Assembly: GCF_000237925.1 (NCBI RefSeq) | Contig: NC_031502.1 | Location: 9,435,035-9,499,034 of the forward strand | Source of the DNA: Schistosoma mansoni | Taxonomy: Eukaryota > Platyhelminthes > Trematoda > Strigeidida > Schistosomatidae | Length of the DNA: 64,000 nt | Direction of reading: 5' to 3' | Shown: piece by piece, positions 25,089 to 40,000 of the stretch | Numbering within the stretch: position 1 is the first letter of the stretch | Layout: every line of letters starts with the position of its first letter | Made by a program: the position numbers and the translations under genes | Notes under the pieces: generated by a model | Told to the model about the DNA's origin: nothing | What the model saw: the letters and a program-made list of their open reading frames with translations, nothing else | Database searches by the model: none

Positions 25089-28000
25089 CTACAAATGAAA
25101 TAGGTTATCATAACCAAAATACGGTTTGATTTTAATTACGTTATATACAAAAAATCAAACATTATGACAAATTATTCATATTCCAAACTGCATTAAAGGT
25201 ATTCATTCGTAAGTAACCCCGTCTAAACTGAGTAATATTCAGGGATATAATATTAGGCATCCAGCATGATTTTTGCACAGATTACATAACACAAATTGAC
25301 ACTATCGAAGGGATCATTAAAAGCCTGTAAGCACCAGGTAACTCAGTCGGTGTAGATCGGTTCGTTATAATATGCTCTTTTTATAGACATGCATTGAAAC
25401 TTTAATTATTTCAGTTTTCTATAGACAATTAATAAAGTGTTATGTAAGTACAGCGTCTTGGGTTGTAAGTATTCTAAAACTACTATAATTTACTAAACAC
25501 TCAGGACTTTCTAAATAATAACTTATCTCTTCATCACCTTAGAAATCTGTAAGACTGTACTGACGATAAAACCTAATCGTTCACCGTCCGAACATAGACA
25601 ATTATGCATTTCAAACATTAACGAAAATTGATATACATGAAATTCATGTTCTTATAATTTGCGTTTTTAGAAATAAATTATCTTATAAGTACTTACATCT
25701 AGTTGTTTGTCTTTTCTCAAAGATAAATCCAATCCTCTTTGTAAAATAGTTAGCTCTGTTTTTAGTTTACTGATATCATCCAATTCTTCGACAGATAGGC
25801 GAGAATAACGTCTTGATTGTAACGGTGCAGGTGGATAAACCTTGTCAAAGTATTTAGAAGGCAGAAAGTCATTCAAATTAATACTTTTCAGTGAAAAATA
25901 AGACTATTTACAACTTTAGTAAGCAGACGAAGAAGCAGACACGTCTAGTAATGACGAGAAAATTCGAGCATTGAAGAACTTAAGACACCAAACAAATAAC
26001 CAAATGTTCCCTTAATACCTTATCACCCACCTACAAGCAAGCCCTATCTGTTGTCTTTATAGAGCTAAAACTTTAGTTATGAAATAAGGTAATCAAAAGT
26101 AGAGAACTTGAAGTCAACATAGCTCAACGGTTTAAGTTATACTATACTTAATAATGTAGAACGTAAGATCACCTTGGGCTAAAGACGCTAGAGCTCAACA
26201 GCATGGAGTCAAGTAGACAGAAAATAAACAAAGTGAGACCTTAAAAACTTGTAAAATGATCAAAATAATTTATTTAAATTCATGCACGTTAGCGTGTAGT
26301 TCGTTCAATGTTCCTAAGTGTAATAAACTTCATAGATTGAATAGGACATACAGTTTTTGAGGCATATCAAGTTTGGTTTACACTATCTCTTTCAAGAACC
26401 AATGGTTTCGATTGTTGAATGCATGGTCTCGATAGTGTTTTGTCTAAAATGCTTAAAACATCATCAAAATCATGGTTTCATCTCACTATGTAAACCTAAT
26501 TACAAATTTTCCAACTAATTGGTCGCTACAGTTACTAACATTTCCCTCAAAAGGTGTTTAATTATTTCAAAAAATTAATGACGTTTACGCTAAAAAAATT
26601 AGCTGTTTTCCGGCAAACATATGGATTTCCAAATAGTACTCATGCCTACTACTCAGTAACAAATAGTCAACAAACTAGCACACGTAACAAAGATGTCTAA
26701 AAGTTATTATATATAGCGATTTCAAAATCTATCTTTTGTTTTTCTAGTTCAACATTTATTATTAGTAAGATTTACTTCCAGATCTTCTATTCGACATAAT
26801 GAAAAAATAAGTTGTCATAATAAAATAAGTCAGGCTGGTTTTAAAAAGTATTGCACCAATAACTGCATTTTATAGTCTTCTTGACAAACAAATTTCACAC
26901 ATTCTGAAAGTAACTGATTTCAATAAATGAAGAATAAGTGTAAATGACTTTATATACACGCTACTGACAACAGAAATAAACCACCAAAAATTTGTGGGAG
27001 CCCTGATATTCTTTCCTAAGAACATCCTTACGCAAACTTCAGTATCCAAGTTAGAAAAATATAAATAATTTCATATTATTGCTGGACAAACTACACTTTA
27101 TTGTACAAAGTAACTTCATAATATAAAACTAGAAAATAGAGTATTTAAGACAGTAAACAACGAAATAGCTATTGTTTGTTTTTCAGAAATCAGATAAAAA
27201 TGAGTTACTAAGTGCTGGTAACGAAGATCATAGAAAAATATTTCTGTTGAATGGATGAAAATTTTCATTTTTTTTAATTCAATGACTGACTGTTTAACCT
27301 TCTTAATAAAGATCGGTTTTACACCAATTAGCGCTATCTCAGTCTTCAAAAATAGTCGAATTGGTTGATTCTAATTTTCTGATACAAATAAAATATGGGC
27401 AGTTAGTGACGTAAGACTATTTAACTAAAAGAAACATCGTATGAAGATATCTCATATGAATATCTGTATATTTGATTCTTTGACAAACTGGTTCTCAAAC
27501 TAATCTATTAATTGCATTCCTGAAATTCCCCTTACATTTTCAAACGATGGGTATGATCAAGTAACCACTTGATTGTTGATAACAACTTACATAGTCTATA
27601 TTTACCATATCATAACCACTAATATTTTCTAGCATATTTGCAGTTAACTCACAAATGAAGAACTAAACACTTCTCTACATGTAAAGCCGCCAATTTTATA
27701 ACAACTAAATATATATTCGTTAATTTAGAGATAACTATATATGTTCCTTCTAATCCAGAGGTGTCGAGTATACAAATTATAAGAGAAATTGCTCAATACT
27801 CCTGAATTTTTATTGGTTTCCTAGTTGATCCTATTTCTTGGTGAAACTTTACGTCAGATTAAACAAAATCTATACATGACTACCAGTATTCATCAAAACA
27901 GCAGTGTAAGTCAACTTTGTTTGTGAGAAGATGGACTGGGAAGCTTAAAGATATGGATCAAACTGGAAAACCTATGTGATAACTTGAAAAAGTAGACAAT

Positions 28001-31000
28001 ATTCTCAACTGTTGATATAATTTTTTGGACAACAAGACAGGTGAAAAACACTTTAAAACATACTCGTTAAATAGTACCAAATTATACCAACATGTCTCAG
28101 CTGAGTTCATTTATGCTTACTGTAAGACTATTTTGAAAATTCATTAAACCAAATCATCAAATAACTTTATGTTTTCAGTAATTCATCTGTGAAACCAACT
28201 TAGATCAAAAAGGGTTTAATAAAAAGAAATCTCAACACAATATTAATGAACAACTTACATCGAAAGCTTTTTTAACATCATTTTCGAATTGTGAACAATA
28301 AATCATGAAACATATAAATTCTGAATGAAAATAGTCTAAATGTTCATGTGTAATTTGATCTATTGAATATAAACGTGTATGTGATTTATTAGATTCTATC
28401 TTGACTGCTGTTAGTTCTGATTCTTTAAATATACGATAATACACTGTATATTTGCGTTTATTTTGTTCCGGGTCATATAAATTTAACGAGCCTAATATTA
28501 TCTGTTGAACAAAAATATATGAAAGAAAAACTTTAAAAGAAAAGCGATTTAGACAAGCTTACGCAAACATCTAGATTACTATTTTGTCCATATGTAAAAA
28601 AATTTCTATACAGGAATCATGTTTCATATTTATTTTAACTAGTAATATTACTTGACAACCACATCGTTATGAAAAAGCCTACAAGTTCTTATGATGCCTA
28701 ATAATGGAAACTTCAACCTTAAACTTCATGCCGATTAAAACTTTCCGAATAAATCTACTCTTTGCAGAAACTAGAGGCTTTTTTATCTGACAGTCATACA
28801 CCAATAAAATAATACACTAGAAAAACTGTCTTCATCAGATAACACATTAAAACGTCTTTGAACTCAAGAGGAGATCAGTTTTTGACTGTTGACAAGAAGT
28901 GTTGGCATACAACAATTTACTGAAGTGCAGATTCTTTAATAAGAATAAATAGTGCACGTAATTTTTGTCAAAAAACCTAAATCCACTTTTATAGACAGGT
29001 AAGTGAATTGTCTATAAAAAGAATTAATATCGAAAAGAATCTGTGTATAATTATTCAGATTTTGAAGGAAAATCAATACCAAAATAGCTATAAAATGGGT
29101 GGTGACTGAACATTATCTGTTGTAATAGTAGCTATTTTATAACTGAGAGAAAACTATTCACGAGTAAGAAAACACAAATATTTTGAGAAGAAGAGAATTT
29201 CAAATTGTATAACCTCCACCATTATATAATTATAACAATAAGAAACCATCTGCAAATGCTATCTTGTCAATCAGTTACTGTACTTGGCAACAGTATAGTG
29301 ATGTAATTTTTAAATTATTTGGTGAAGTAATCCCATGTTTGTATGTATATAATCGACTGAAAAAGCGTGGTGATTAATAAGAAATTTAGTATATTATCTG
29401 TAAATATTGATCTTTGCTATAGCATATTTGTAGTTCGACGAATAACATACATATAAATGGGGAATTAAAATCAGAGCAAAGTCTTACTACGATCAATGCA
29501 TTTGACCAAGTTTAATAATCCACGTTTTGCTTGCATAAAACATTATTCTTCTGAGAGTTTATTGTATTATTATAAGGGTACGAAACCCTTTGATGGAGAG
29601 AATGAGTAGGTTTATATGCAGGTATGGTAAAATAAATATCGTAGTTTTTAAAAGCATAGATAATGATTTTAGTATTAAAAATATATAAATCACAATGTGG
29701 CATATTCGATGCAAATATTTCAAAATAGTGCATTAATGAAAAGTTCAATCTGCTGTTCTCAGTGTCGGTAAGCTATGTTGTCTGTGAATTCTAATCATGT
29801 TTTTTTTATTTATGAATTAAAGAACGAACATGATGCTTATTATGTATAGTTAAGATCATGAGTCAATTGAAGATAGACCACCATGGAAAACCTGGAAGCA
29901 CTGGACGGCCGTTTCGTCCTATTGTGGGAATCCTCAGCAGTGCGCTTCCACGATCCCGCCTCACGAGAAGTTGGTCGCGCAATTTCGTAGATTGGTTGAG
30001 GTTAGACATTAACACCGCTGTATGCCGGCTCAGTGGTTTGTCGGTTAAGTGCTCTAGCGTGAAGCTGGTAAGTCCTGTGTTCGAGTCCCGCGAAGCGAGG
30101 TCATGAATGCGCACTGCTAAGGAGTCCCACAAACAGACGAAACAACCGTCCAGCGCATACAGGCTTTCCACGGTGGTCTAGCTTCAATTGACTCATGATC
30201 TTAACTATATAAAATTACTAAAATCTCCACAAAACCCCCTTGTGATAATGAAGCTAATTAGACCACCAGATTAACAAAAACATGCACAAAATTATTATAA
30301 TTGCTATTATTTCCGCTATATTTCAAAATACTGAGTGAAAATCACATTTGTATTTAATAAATGAACCATTTTTACACAATTCAGCAATCGTTTTAGTGCA
30401 CAGTTGTTTTGTGAGTCCATTTATATTTAACAAATCTGATTTTCAATTATTTCACTAAAGAAGACCTGATCTCATTGCAGAGCGAAACGTTGAAGTCATT
30501 CTCATTTCAATCTCTGAGAATCTTATAAATATAATTTCCATTTTAATGGTTCAGAATAAAAATCCAACAATCAAGCATGAATTTCCAAACCAATTACAAA
30601 ATTTACTTCCCACACAAACGTAAATAATATTTTTGAATTACAGGGATTCTTATTATTGAAAGAATGTTTCTAGTATTTTACTCAGAGTTCGATTCTAGTT
30701 AACAGTGAGAACGATTTCAGTCCTCAACATAAACGACGTATATATTCAAACATATCTTACAAAACATTTGTAGTAACTGACATAAAACAACTTGTAACAT
30801 TAGTGATTCCTGTAGAGAAATATGGTCTATTTATGGAAACTATATAAGGTGTGGTAACTGCTGACAAAATGAAGTTTTGAGTATCAATACCTCAATTAAA
30901 TTAGTAGTACTGTTACCACTTCCACTATTCTGGGAATTAACCTGACAATTTCAGATCATTGTGTTAATACTATATGTCAACTTCAACCACTGTACAGATG

Positions 31001-34000
31001 TACCAGTTTCTATGTTGCACTTGACCAAATCACTGATTTGTTAAACTGTTAACGTATCTATCAACAAGCTCAGATAATGACTTGTTTCATAGACTATATT
31101 GAATAATATAAATTCAACCTGATATATGTTTTAGTGTTGACAGCTGAGCTCCATATGAGCTCCCCTTTAAATTCCTAATCAGTATTATTTATGATGACAA
31201 CAGAGAAGCTGACGGGAAATTTGGAAAAGCAACACAATTGAAACACTGGCTCTCACTCTACCAGTGCAACGGGTTGGATTAGAGATGTTTCCACAGTCAT
31301 TTAGAAAACGGGTGTGATCTTATGACTACCAGCTGGTAGCGATGCATTTGAGGGTTACTATGACTGTCAGTCAACAGTCTTTCGTCTGCATTTGACATTC
31401 GGCACCAAAGTGCACAGCATTCGCTAAACAAGTCATACAGTTTTCGGCGTCTTTGTTTGTATAACTTCAGACAACAGTCAGCTGTATAACTCGTGTGCTA
31501 CAGTTAAACTACGTCATTTCATGACTTAAACAGATCACTGACTTGAATGAAACCTGCTGTTTCAAATCACAAACTGATTTTGGTTGGACAGTGTTTGCTA
31601 TTCTGGAAGCATTAAACAAGTGTTTCGTTCTATTATTGAACTGCTCAACTGTTTCCAACTATGACACCACCAGAGATCAATCCGAAAATTGTCAGGTCTC
31701 CAGCTCACAGCCTAACCTTCAGGCTATTGAGTTGAAATTCAGTGGTCTCAATTTCCATTTTCAGTTAGTTTGCTTTATCACGCGAACATTATCTGTTGCC
31801 ATGAGGTTCCAAAAGAATGGCTTTTCGAAGTACTTCACTTACGTTGTGGTCGGTTAGTTAGGATGATACACAGTGAATGAAAATTCCTATTTCTCGTCAC
31901 CATTTAATGAGCAAATATTAAAAACAGCTTCAATAAAACGATCCTCTTACATCTGTGAGTGAAGTAACTGTTACTTGTAAATATCACACACATAGGAGGA
32001 AAAGCTTTTAAACATTACCAATTTTCATTTCGGTTGAGGTGAATGTTGAGATGTGAAATGTTCAAGAATTCAACAGGCAAATCCTCACGTTTTATATTTC
32101 TTAGGGTACGGTTACCATCTGTTTAGTATTTGTCACCTTTAGTTTTTGAATATTTATTTCAACTTACAAATATCAAATAAGTCCTCGGTTTATTTTTTAT
32201 TGTTTCGTTTTTCTTTTTGAGAAAAAATCTTCTAGAATTCAAAATCAACTGATAATGCGTGATAAAAGTTTATTCTAGCCGTAACTGGTTTGGTTCCATT
32301 TTTGCCTTTTTTTTAATCATAACGACACAGTGCATTAAAAATAATGTATCATAGGCTTGTAAACTTTTTGACATTATATCAACCTAAAATTTAAGTGTTC
32401 ATATTGTTGAGCTTAATCATTAGGTATGATCTCCATAACATATTATCAGTGGGAACAAACTTCAATCTTAACCTGTCTGTCTCTACAGTTCACAGTTTAT
32501 TAGTGGACTTTTGAGACGTCCGCGCTAAAATAAGATAAAGAACAAAGTGTATAGTTATCTAATTGCTGTGAAAAATAAGGATTTTTGGTATGTCAATTTA
32601 AGTGTAGAATAAATGTTTAATGATGCACTGAAATTTCGTTTACCAATTATAACATTTACAAAATATAATGGATTCATGTATGCTTGCATAAATTAACGTG
32701 TGTTGTTATTCTATGATGTAGTCTATCCTGATAAGCAATATAATGATTTAATGATTGGTTACTGACTAATGCTTACCTTGAAACTGTAAGGTTTTCCAAT
32801 TAATTCTCTAGGATCTTCGATAAACGTTACGTCATCCTTTTTGTTAGAAGAAGCATTATTAGAAGACAACGCAGACTTTGAATTAGATGCTGAACAAGGT
32901 ATTAATTTTATATGAATAGTTCCCAACTCATCACCAATAAAATCCATAATTTTTAATTCTTCATCCACATCAAGACGATAAGCTAATGCGCGAAGAAACG
33001 CTGGTGCTATACCAATAAATAAATCTTCTAATGGTTCCCAAAATGGATCAGATTCTTGTAAATAATCTTCTAGTTGTTTATTTAAACTTTTTTGGTACAT
33101 ATCCTATTACAAGTTAGAAAAGAAACGAAATTTGTCACCTTACGTTTATGTCAATTTGACCAAGATAAAATTAACTCAGTAAAGTTAAACTAATAAATAT
33201 TTCTTTTCAAGTAATGCCTCATTAAGGGTGAACATGATTATACTGGGGATTGAAATCCCTGATATCTATTCAATAAAGACTGTGATCACTTTTCTAATAA
33301 ATGTTTTCCTAAAAACGCTTCAAACGAGGATAAATTAGATGCACATAACTGAATTATGCGTAGTGTACGATAATTAAATTTTTAAGAATGTGAATTTGTG
33401 ATTTGATTTATTATTTTATCCTTTCCCCTTGGACCAATCGTAAACGCACTTCCAAAAATATAATGAAGAGCCTACTTTGTGTTCATTAAATGTTATTCAC
33501 ATTACACCAGTCTATTTTGAACAATAAGGCTGAGAAACTGTTTGTAACCGTTGGACTATTCATGAGATTAGCTCAGTTTCGTCGTTTAACAGGAATGTAT
33601 CTAAGAAGCATCAATTCTTTATTTGTTTCTGGAGTTGCTGCCATTGTTGCAACCGAATTCATGTGTACAAATTACGGGAAGAAAATCGTACAAGATGTCT
33701 ACATTATGCATCGCCAGATGTCTATAGAATCAAAACTATCATTGTTGTTTAAATTTCATTATCCCTTGAGTAATGGATTTAGGCTGGCAAAATTCTTCAT
33801 TGATGTTTAAAGATATAAGTAAATAGCCGTAGTAACCTGATGCAAAAGGTACATTTAACTGATGTTAAACGTTAAATGAGTCTAATATTGGTGATTGGAT
33901 TGAGAGTTTGCACTTCCGTAAATTGAGTAACATGTAGGGATAAATCAGCGCAGTATGTTTATTTACCAATGACGTCACTTATCTACATGCTATAATCGTG

Positions 34001-37000
34001 TTTATAACTACGTTTTACAAATAGTTTTCCACAGTAAAATGGAGGGGATGTTATGTTATTTTTAAAATCTATCCAATAATATTTAAAAACTGAATTGAAT
34101 ATTTTGTAAATAAATAGGATGTTGCATATTTTTCCAAACTTATTAGTAGTAACGTAGTATTGTATCATTAATAGTTCATAGATACGAAGGAAGCTGGATG
34201 TAATGATCCAGAAATCGGATAATCATAATAACTATGAAAGCATGATAGAGGGTTATGAAGCGATACATGTTTTGAGAAAGAAATTATGAAAGAAGGTCTT
34301 GACAAAGTTAAAATCAGAGATTGTACGTGTAATTTTATTTCTTTTACCATGATATGATAATACTGATAAAACGTTATCAATACATAATATTATAATGTTA
34401 ACCAGTTACTTATCTCGACAACACGATTGTGCATGTGTATAGTAATTGATAGAGAATTCTGATATCTGTATACCGGTGTTTCATTGGGAAAAAGTGACAG
34501 GAAAACAATTATTCTTTTCTATGATAAATGTATGCTAACAATTTCTACAAGTCTGTGTTTGTTAAAAAATGTATAAAAAAGTACTTTGATGACATTTCAA
34601 TGTATAATTGTGAGCACATCACATACTCTGTTCTTACTTATATGGATAACAGCTGTTTTTAATTCCTGCTAAATTATTATACGTCATTTGCGGAATATAA
34701 TTATACCCCAGTGTGTCTCATCATTACTGTATTCTATTGTGTTGTGTGCTCTTGTTTCCTATCTTATTCTATGTTATATTTCTGCACTAGATTTACTTTT
34801 AGTAGGACGAAGTGTACGAGATAATTTCACAGGGAAACAATAAGCGCTCTAGACAAGTTAAATAAATTGAAACCATTTTTCATTAGATCTTTTTTTCCTT
34901 TTCTGCATATGAAAAGGGGAGTTTACTAAATATTAAGATAACCTAGTGTTAGAAAGAAGTAGACACTCATTTTCATAATAATAAACTTTTATAAGAAATA
35001 ATTTAAAATATAGACAACCTTAAGGGGCAGTAAACATTTATTAAATATCAGTCACTATGTCAATATAAATTTAATGTACAAAATTATTTGTCGAATTGCA
35101 TCATCTTTTAGACCCAGCATAAGCAACAGGTATGCGTATCAACAAACTTATTCTTTATGTTCAGAAAAAGTTTACTCGTCCTCGTAATCCATCGTATCCT
35201 TCTTTTAGTTACTAATGTTTTTCCCAATAAAAAATTATTTTCGAACCTATTTATTTTTAATTGAAAACTTCTATCTACATAATCTACCTACCTGACTACC
35301 TTATGTTCTTTGTGCCCGTTATATTTGTTATATATGATTAATTTTACAATGAACAATAAACAGTTATACCCAATTGTCTGATTTTGAACTTACTGGCTTT
35401 CTATTTGTATCCAATAAGTTGTTATAAATCACAAGTTATTTAATCCTATCCTTATATCTAATTTTAAATCCGTTATGTTTCGGACCTAATACTGTTTTAG
35501 AGGAAATATTAAGATGAATTTCTACACTAACCAAGAATCATTTATTTAGTGTTGATTTTATTCTCGACTAATTTATTTTCTATTCATCAATATGAAAACT
35601 CCACTAATTATTTTCTGTTAGTTTATTTAATGTAACTAACTTGAAAACGACTTCAAAATTAAGACTTATGCATAGTTGATGTATTAAGTCTTGATAGTAC
35701 ATAGAATCCTTACAGTTTTTCTAACTTGACACCATAACAATTTCTTATCTAAAATAATTAACTGAATTTTTGATAGTGACTAAATAACTTTGACTTTAGA
35801 AATAAATTTTGTATACCCAAAAAGGAGACTTTCTAAGTAATATGTTCTCTTCAAGCTTGTTTAATTGTATTATGATGTCATCAATGGGTTTCACTTTTTT
35901 AAATAAGCAACATGAATTCTAAGCTTAAGTATAATTTGCATGTTAAGTATGCGGACACCAAAATAAAGTTCTAAAATTTCTAAGGATGCTTTACTACCGG
36001 AAAAAGTTACAATTTACATGGACTGAAACTATAGCGCATTGCTTTACTCAGTTAGAACGTATCGTCAATAATAATAAGGACGGTAATGTTTCACTTACAG
36101 ATGAATGTGATCGATTAAGCATTTAATTAAATAAATTATTAGAAAGGGTTTTGTGGAGATTTAGTATTTTCATAGTTGCAAGCGTGAGTCAATTGAAGCT
36201 AGACCACCAAGGAAAACCTGGATGCACCGGACGGCCGTTTCGTCTGTTTGTGGGACTCCTCAGAAGTGCGCATCCACGACCTCGCCTCACTAGATTCGAA
36301 CCCAGGATCTAACAGTCTCGAGCCAGAGCACTTAACCGATAGACCACTGAGCTGGCATCCGATGGTGCTTTTATGTTTAAATCCAACCACTCCACAAAAC
36401 CCCTTCTAATAATAATAATAATCATATGTTCACTAGTGACTGACTTCGAGAGGTAAATCCTGGAGTTCTAGTGAGAAGCAGTGACCAGTGGAGTTCAAAC
36501 CACGTCTGTTGTGAGATGGGAACTCACTGAAGAAAATTGGTGAACGGTCGCTCAACTTTGTGGATTGGTTGGAGTTAGACATAAAAACACCATCGGATGC
36601 CAGCTCAGTGGTCTTTCGGTTAAGTCCTCTGGCTCGAGACTGTTAGGTCCTGGGTTCGAATCTAGTGAGGCGAGGCCGTGGATGCGCACTTCTGAGGAGT
36701 CCCACAAACAGACGAAACGGCCGTCCGGTGCATCCAGGTTTTCCTTGGTGGTCTAGCTTCAATTGACTCACGCTTGCAACTAATTAAATAAAGACAACTT
36801 GTAGCTACAAATTTCTAGACAGTAAATACAATTAAATGTTGATTACATATTATTAATTAAATTCCAGCTGTGAAAATCCGTCTCATATACTATGTATAGT
36901 GTATTATTGTCTTTTAAAGACAACTGATGACCGAATTGCACTTTTTTAATGGGAAAAGTAATTTTAGATATTGCTACACTGGACCAATTAGACATGGAAC

Positions 37001-40000
37001 AAAAATAAGCACATATAACTGACTAAGATTTCACTTACTTTTCCATGGAAATACATACACATCAGTGATTGAAAATATAATTTTACTTTGAACAGAAGAA
37101 AGACGTTTATGTATTAATGAGCGTCTATGTATTCGGTTTTAGCCGATTAACCCTCCTTATCACTCTCGTCCTTTTTACTCAAGTAGCCGGTTTCAGAGCT
37201 AATATCAGTATATCGTTAGCATAAACAGATGACAGTGCAACCACACAGTTAATTATTTTTAAAACACTTATATTCTTTACTCCTTACCTGCATTAAAAAT
37301 CTTCTTGTCATGAATTTTTCTCTTTCCCACAAACACATTTGACCTGTATTTGTACAAATCATGCGAACCATAACTCTACGTAATTTAAAAACAGAAGATA
37401 CTATTCAATTTACCGACAACATTTGATTAACTTTGTAAGCAAATAAATTTATCACTTTGTGAACATTTTTTAAGTAGCTACTAATTGTGTTTCGTACTGT
37501 CCGGGTATATTTGGTGAATTTTAAGGAGATTGTGACGGGATAATGAAGGAAAAGGTGATGAACTGAAATGTGTGAGGCTTTATAACCATAATAACATTAA
37601 GACAACTGTAATTTAAATTTATTTTACACACCTGCACATGCATATTTTACAACTCCAGTCCCTCCAATCCTTAAACCTATAGCCCAATAATATTTATAAT
37701 TCTAAAAGTGTTAAAATTGAGTAATACTATTTTAAGGCGGATGTAAAAGCCGATAATTTGTGTAGTGATTGTCTTTTTTAATAACAATGATTCCTAGAAA
37801 TCATGCCATCACTAATTTTGGTTCAAGCTTGAGCGTGGTTACATTCAGAGATAATTTGTTTCTCAGAACATCGTATCATCGTATATTTGGACGAAAATAG
37901 TGTGCACCTAAACATATTGAGCACATATCTCGACAACCCTTGAATCAATGACTACCTTTTTTATATTTATTGTTAAATCCTCGAAATCTATCATTAGGGA
38001 TAAGAAAACCGTAGACGTTTTAATGTTAGCTGCTGGCTATTTTATTATCAGAACTGTACTTGACAAACATTGAAAATCTCAAAACAAAAACCTTTTTGTA
38101 GTTAGAAATCATATGCTTTAAACTCTCGGACCACGACGTTGATGATATAAGTAACCTGACCATGATTTACATAAAACTTAGATATACCCCCTTCTTTATG
38201 AATGTTAATATTGATTAAAAATTCCAACCGATCATCAATAACTACGCGATATGTAAAGTTACAGTGGGAATTTAGTTACCTATTCAACAGTTGCACTCAT
38301 AATTGAAATGTGCCACTTCGTCTATAGATTTTGGTTAGTTTGAAGAGCACAACGTGGTGACCTTAAGAGCACAATAATTAATGCCAGAATTTTCCAATGA
38401 AAAATCCATTATTTACCTAAGAACTAAACTACGTCGAAAAACCTGGATTCCGATCAGACTGCATCAACGTAGAAATATATAAAATGTCATAACTATTTAT
38501 TACAACTCCAGTACATGCAAAATATAGATTGTTATAAAAATCATTAGTTCAATTCACCAAATGTTATCAATAACATCAAAAAAGTATGAGTTAACCAACT
38601 TCTAAAAGCTATGATAACGCCTACTTTGTACGCTTTGATTCACCGTATTTCAAAGCTTGTGCAGTTGGTGGAAGTAAAATCACTTCAAATTTCCTTTGTT
38701 TATTCAATTCATCTGCTATGGCGTTGACTTCATTTACCATTGGTAATAGCTCAAGTAATTGTTGTTGCAATATTGCTTCTTCTAAAATATAAATATACCA
38801 GTAATACATAAAACTCCGCCTGTAGCTCTTCTAAGGTTACTTCCGGTCCCAATTCCGTGTAAAGGAGAAGGGTTGGGCTCGATGGGTTGGGTTCGATGTA
38901 AAAAAAATGCTTGCATTTTTAAAATCTTGACTAGTAATATCTTAGCCTTTTGCGACAGAACCGTGCTTTTTTTAAACCGTCTTGGTTTAGGTATTTAAAA
39001 ACACCCGGATTCACACTTTTTACAAACAATAAGCATCTCTCATATAGGAAGTCTTTTTAACTACAACTCAGTCTACAGAGCTCGAATAGCATTGAGGGAT
39101 TTGACATTTGTCACTATTCAGTGTTCAATCAGTCGTAAATAAATCTCAGGCCTTCAGGAGGTCAGTTGTGGCCCAAATATCTCAGCAGTAACGTCTTTGA
39201 CCGTGAAGCTAGGTGACACAGGATTGAATCCGAAAGGAAGTTTCATGCAAATCTTCCTCATGAGTATCAAAAAACACAAAACCTGAATTCAAGGCTTCCT
39301 GTAGAATACCTCTAACCATCAACTTACAACCTCTTTAGCCAATAAATACTTTAATCTCGAGCACATATTTATTCTTTTGATCGAAATGATAGTTTTGCTT
39401 CTAACTAGTAGCGTTAGATAGACTATATAAGACTCATCTAAATTATTCATCGTTCATCAAATAATATTAAAACAAAAATGAGTCAGTTGGCATCAGTTTG
39501 AAAACTACTTATTATAATTAGATTATGAAATAAAGATTGTTTTCTCAAATTATGAATTGAGTTTAGTTGGATAAGTATCACTTGACCAGTTAGTACACTG
39601 TCAATTTAACTGAATGACACAAGTGGTTAACAGAAACATGTACCTATGCATTGTAAATCCTTTGGGATACCTTGGAATGAATAAAGATAAATAAGTATTT
39701 AGTAGAAAGCACGACATTCTGTAAATGTCATCCACAAAAATACTGCTTATAGTTCCAAATAACTTCAAATTATTACTGCTTTCCCCTAAAAGCATTTCTG
39801 GAGGACAATTTCTGGTATTAATAATAAAACAATAAAACCTACCCTTCTTTCTGGGTTTATTGCTAAACTGTTCGTAACCTGTAGCTTGAGCTAATTCACG
39901 TTGTGCGAATTCCCAGTCAATTGTTTCTGGTTCCATGCCAGATTTTAACTCATCAGCAAATTCTTTTGATAATGGATTATGGAATATGTATAGTTGATAT

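Larger units (their letters stand above)
29846..30245. repeat. Hammerhead-SINE inverted dimer with a ribozyme in each arm
   Basis: Arms run from ATAGTTAAGATCATGAGTC (left) to GACTCATGATCTTAACTAT (right), with the 3' tail (AATCTCCACAAAACCCCC) only on the right. The internal plus arm has GGCTCAGTGG and TGTGTTCGAGTCC boxes. Confidence 0.88.
36136..36780. repeat. Hammerhead-SINE inverted dimer, best preserved, with 12-nt TSD
   Basis: Flanked by TAATTAAATAAA at 36124-36135 and 36781-36792. The arms (about 36184-36400 minus, 36560-36777 plus) are almost identical inverted copies around a loop of about 155 bases. The extended 3' tail (GTTTTGTGGAG) is on the left only. A box CAGCTCAGTGGTC and B box GGGTTCGAATC occur in both arms. 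It lies in the kinesin intron between exons 15 and 16. The two 63-codon open frames on opposite strands are mirror images of this repeat and are not genes. Confidence 0.92.

Noticed and set aside
33490-33810. 106-codon plus-strand open frame in a kinesin intron
   Set aside because: No motif recognised, no splice or context support, antisense to the host gene. It may be chance or part of an unidentified repeat.
36640-36670. Possible true tRNA gene from the GGTTCGAATC box
   Set aside because: A and B box regions are tRNA-like, but no full cloverleaf with acceptor stem is seen. The same sequence recurs in all SINE copies.
36199-36756. Two 63-codon open frames with almost the same protein on opposite strands
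   Set aside because: They are the two arms of the inverted SINE dimer. The frame crosses the tRNA-like promoter and the ribozyme, so it is not a gene.
39160-39300. Possible SINE relic (ACACAGGATTGAATCCGAAAG)
   Set aside because: Only the B-box-like part is similar. Too short and worn to call.
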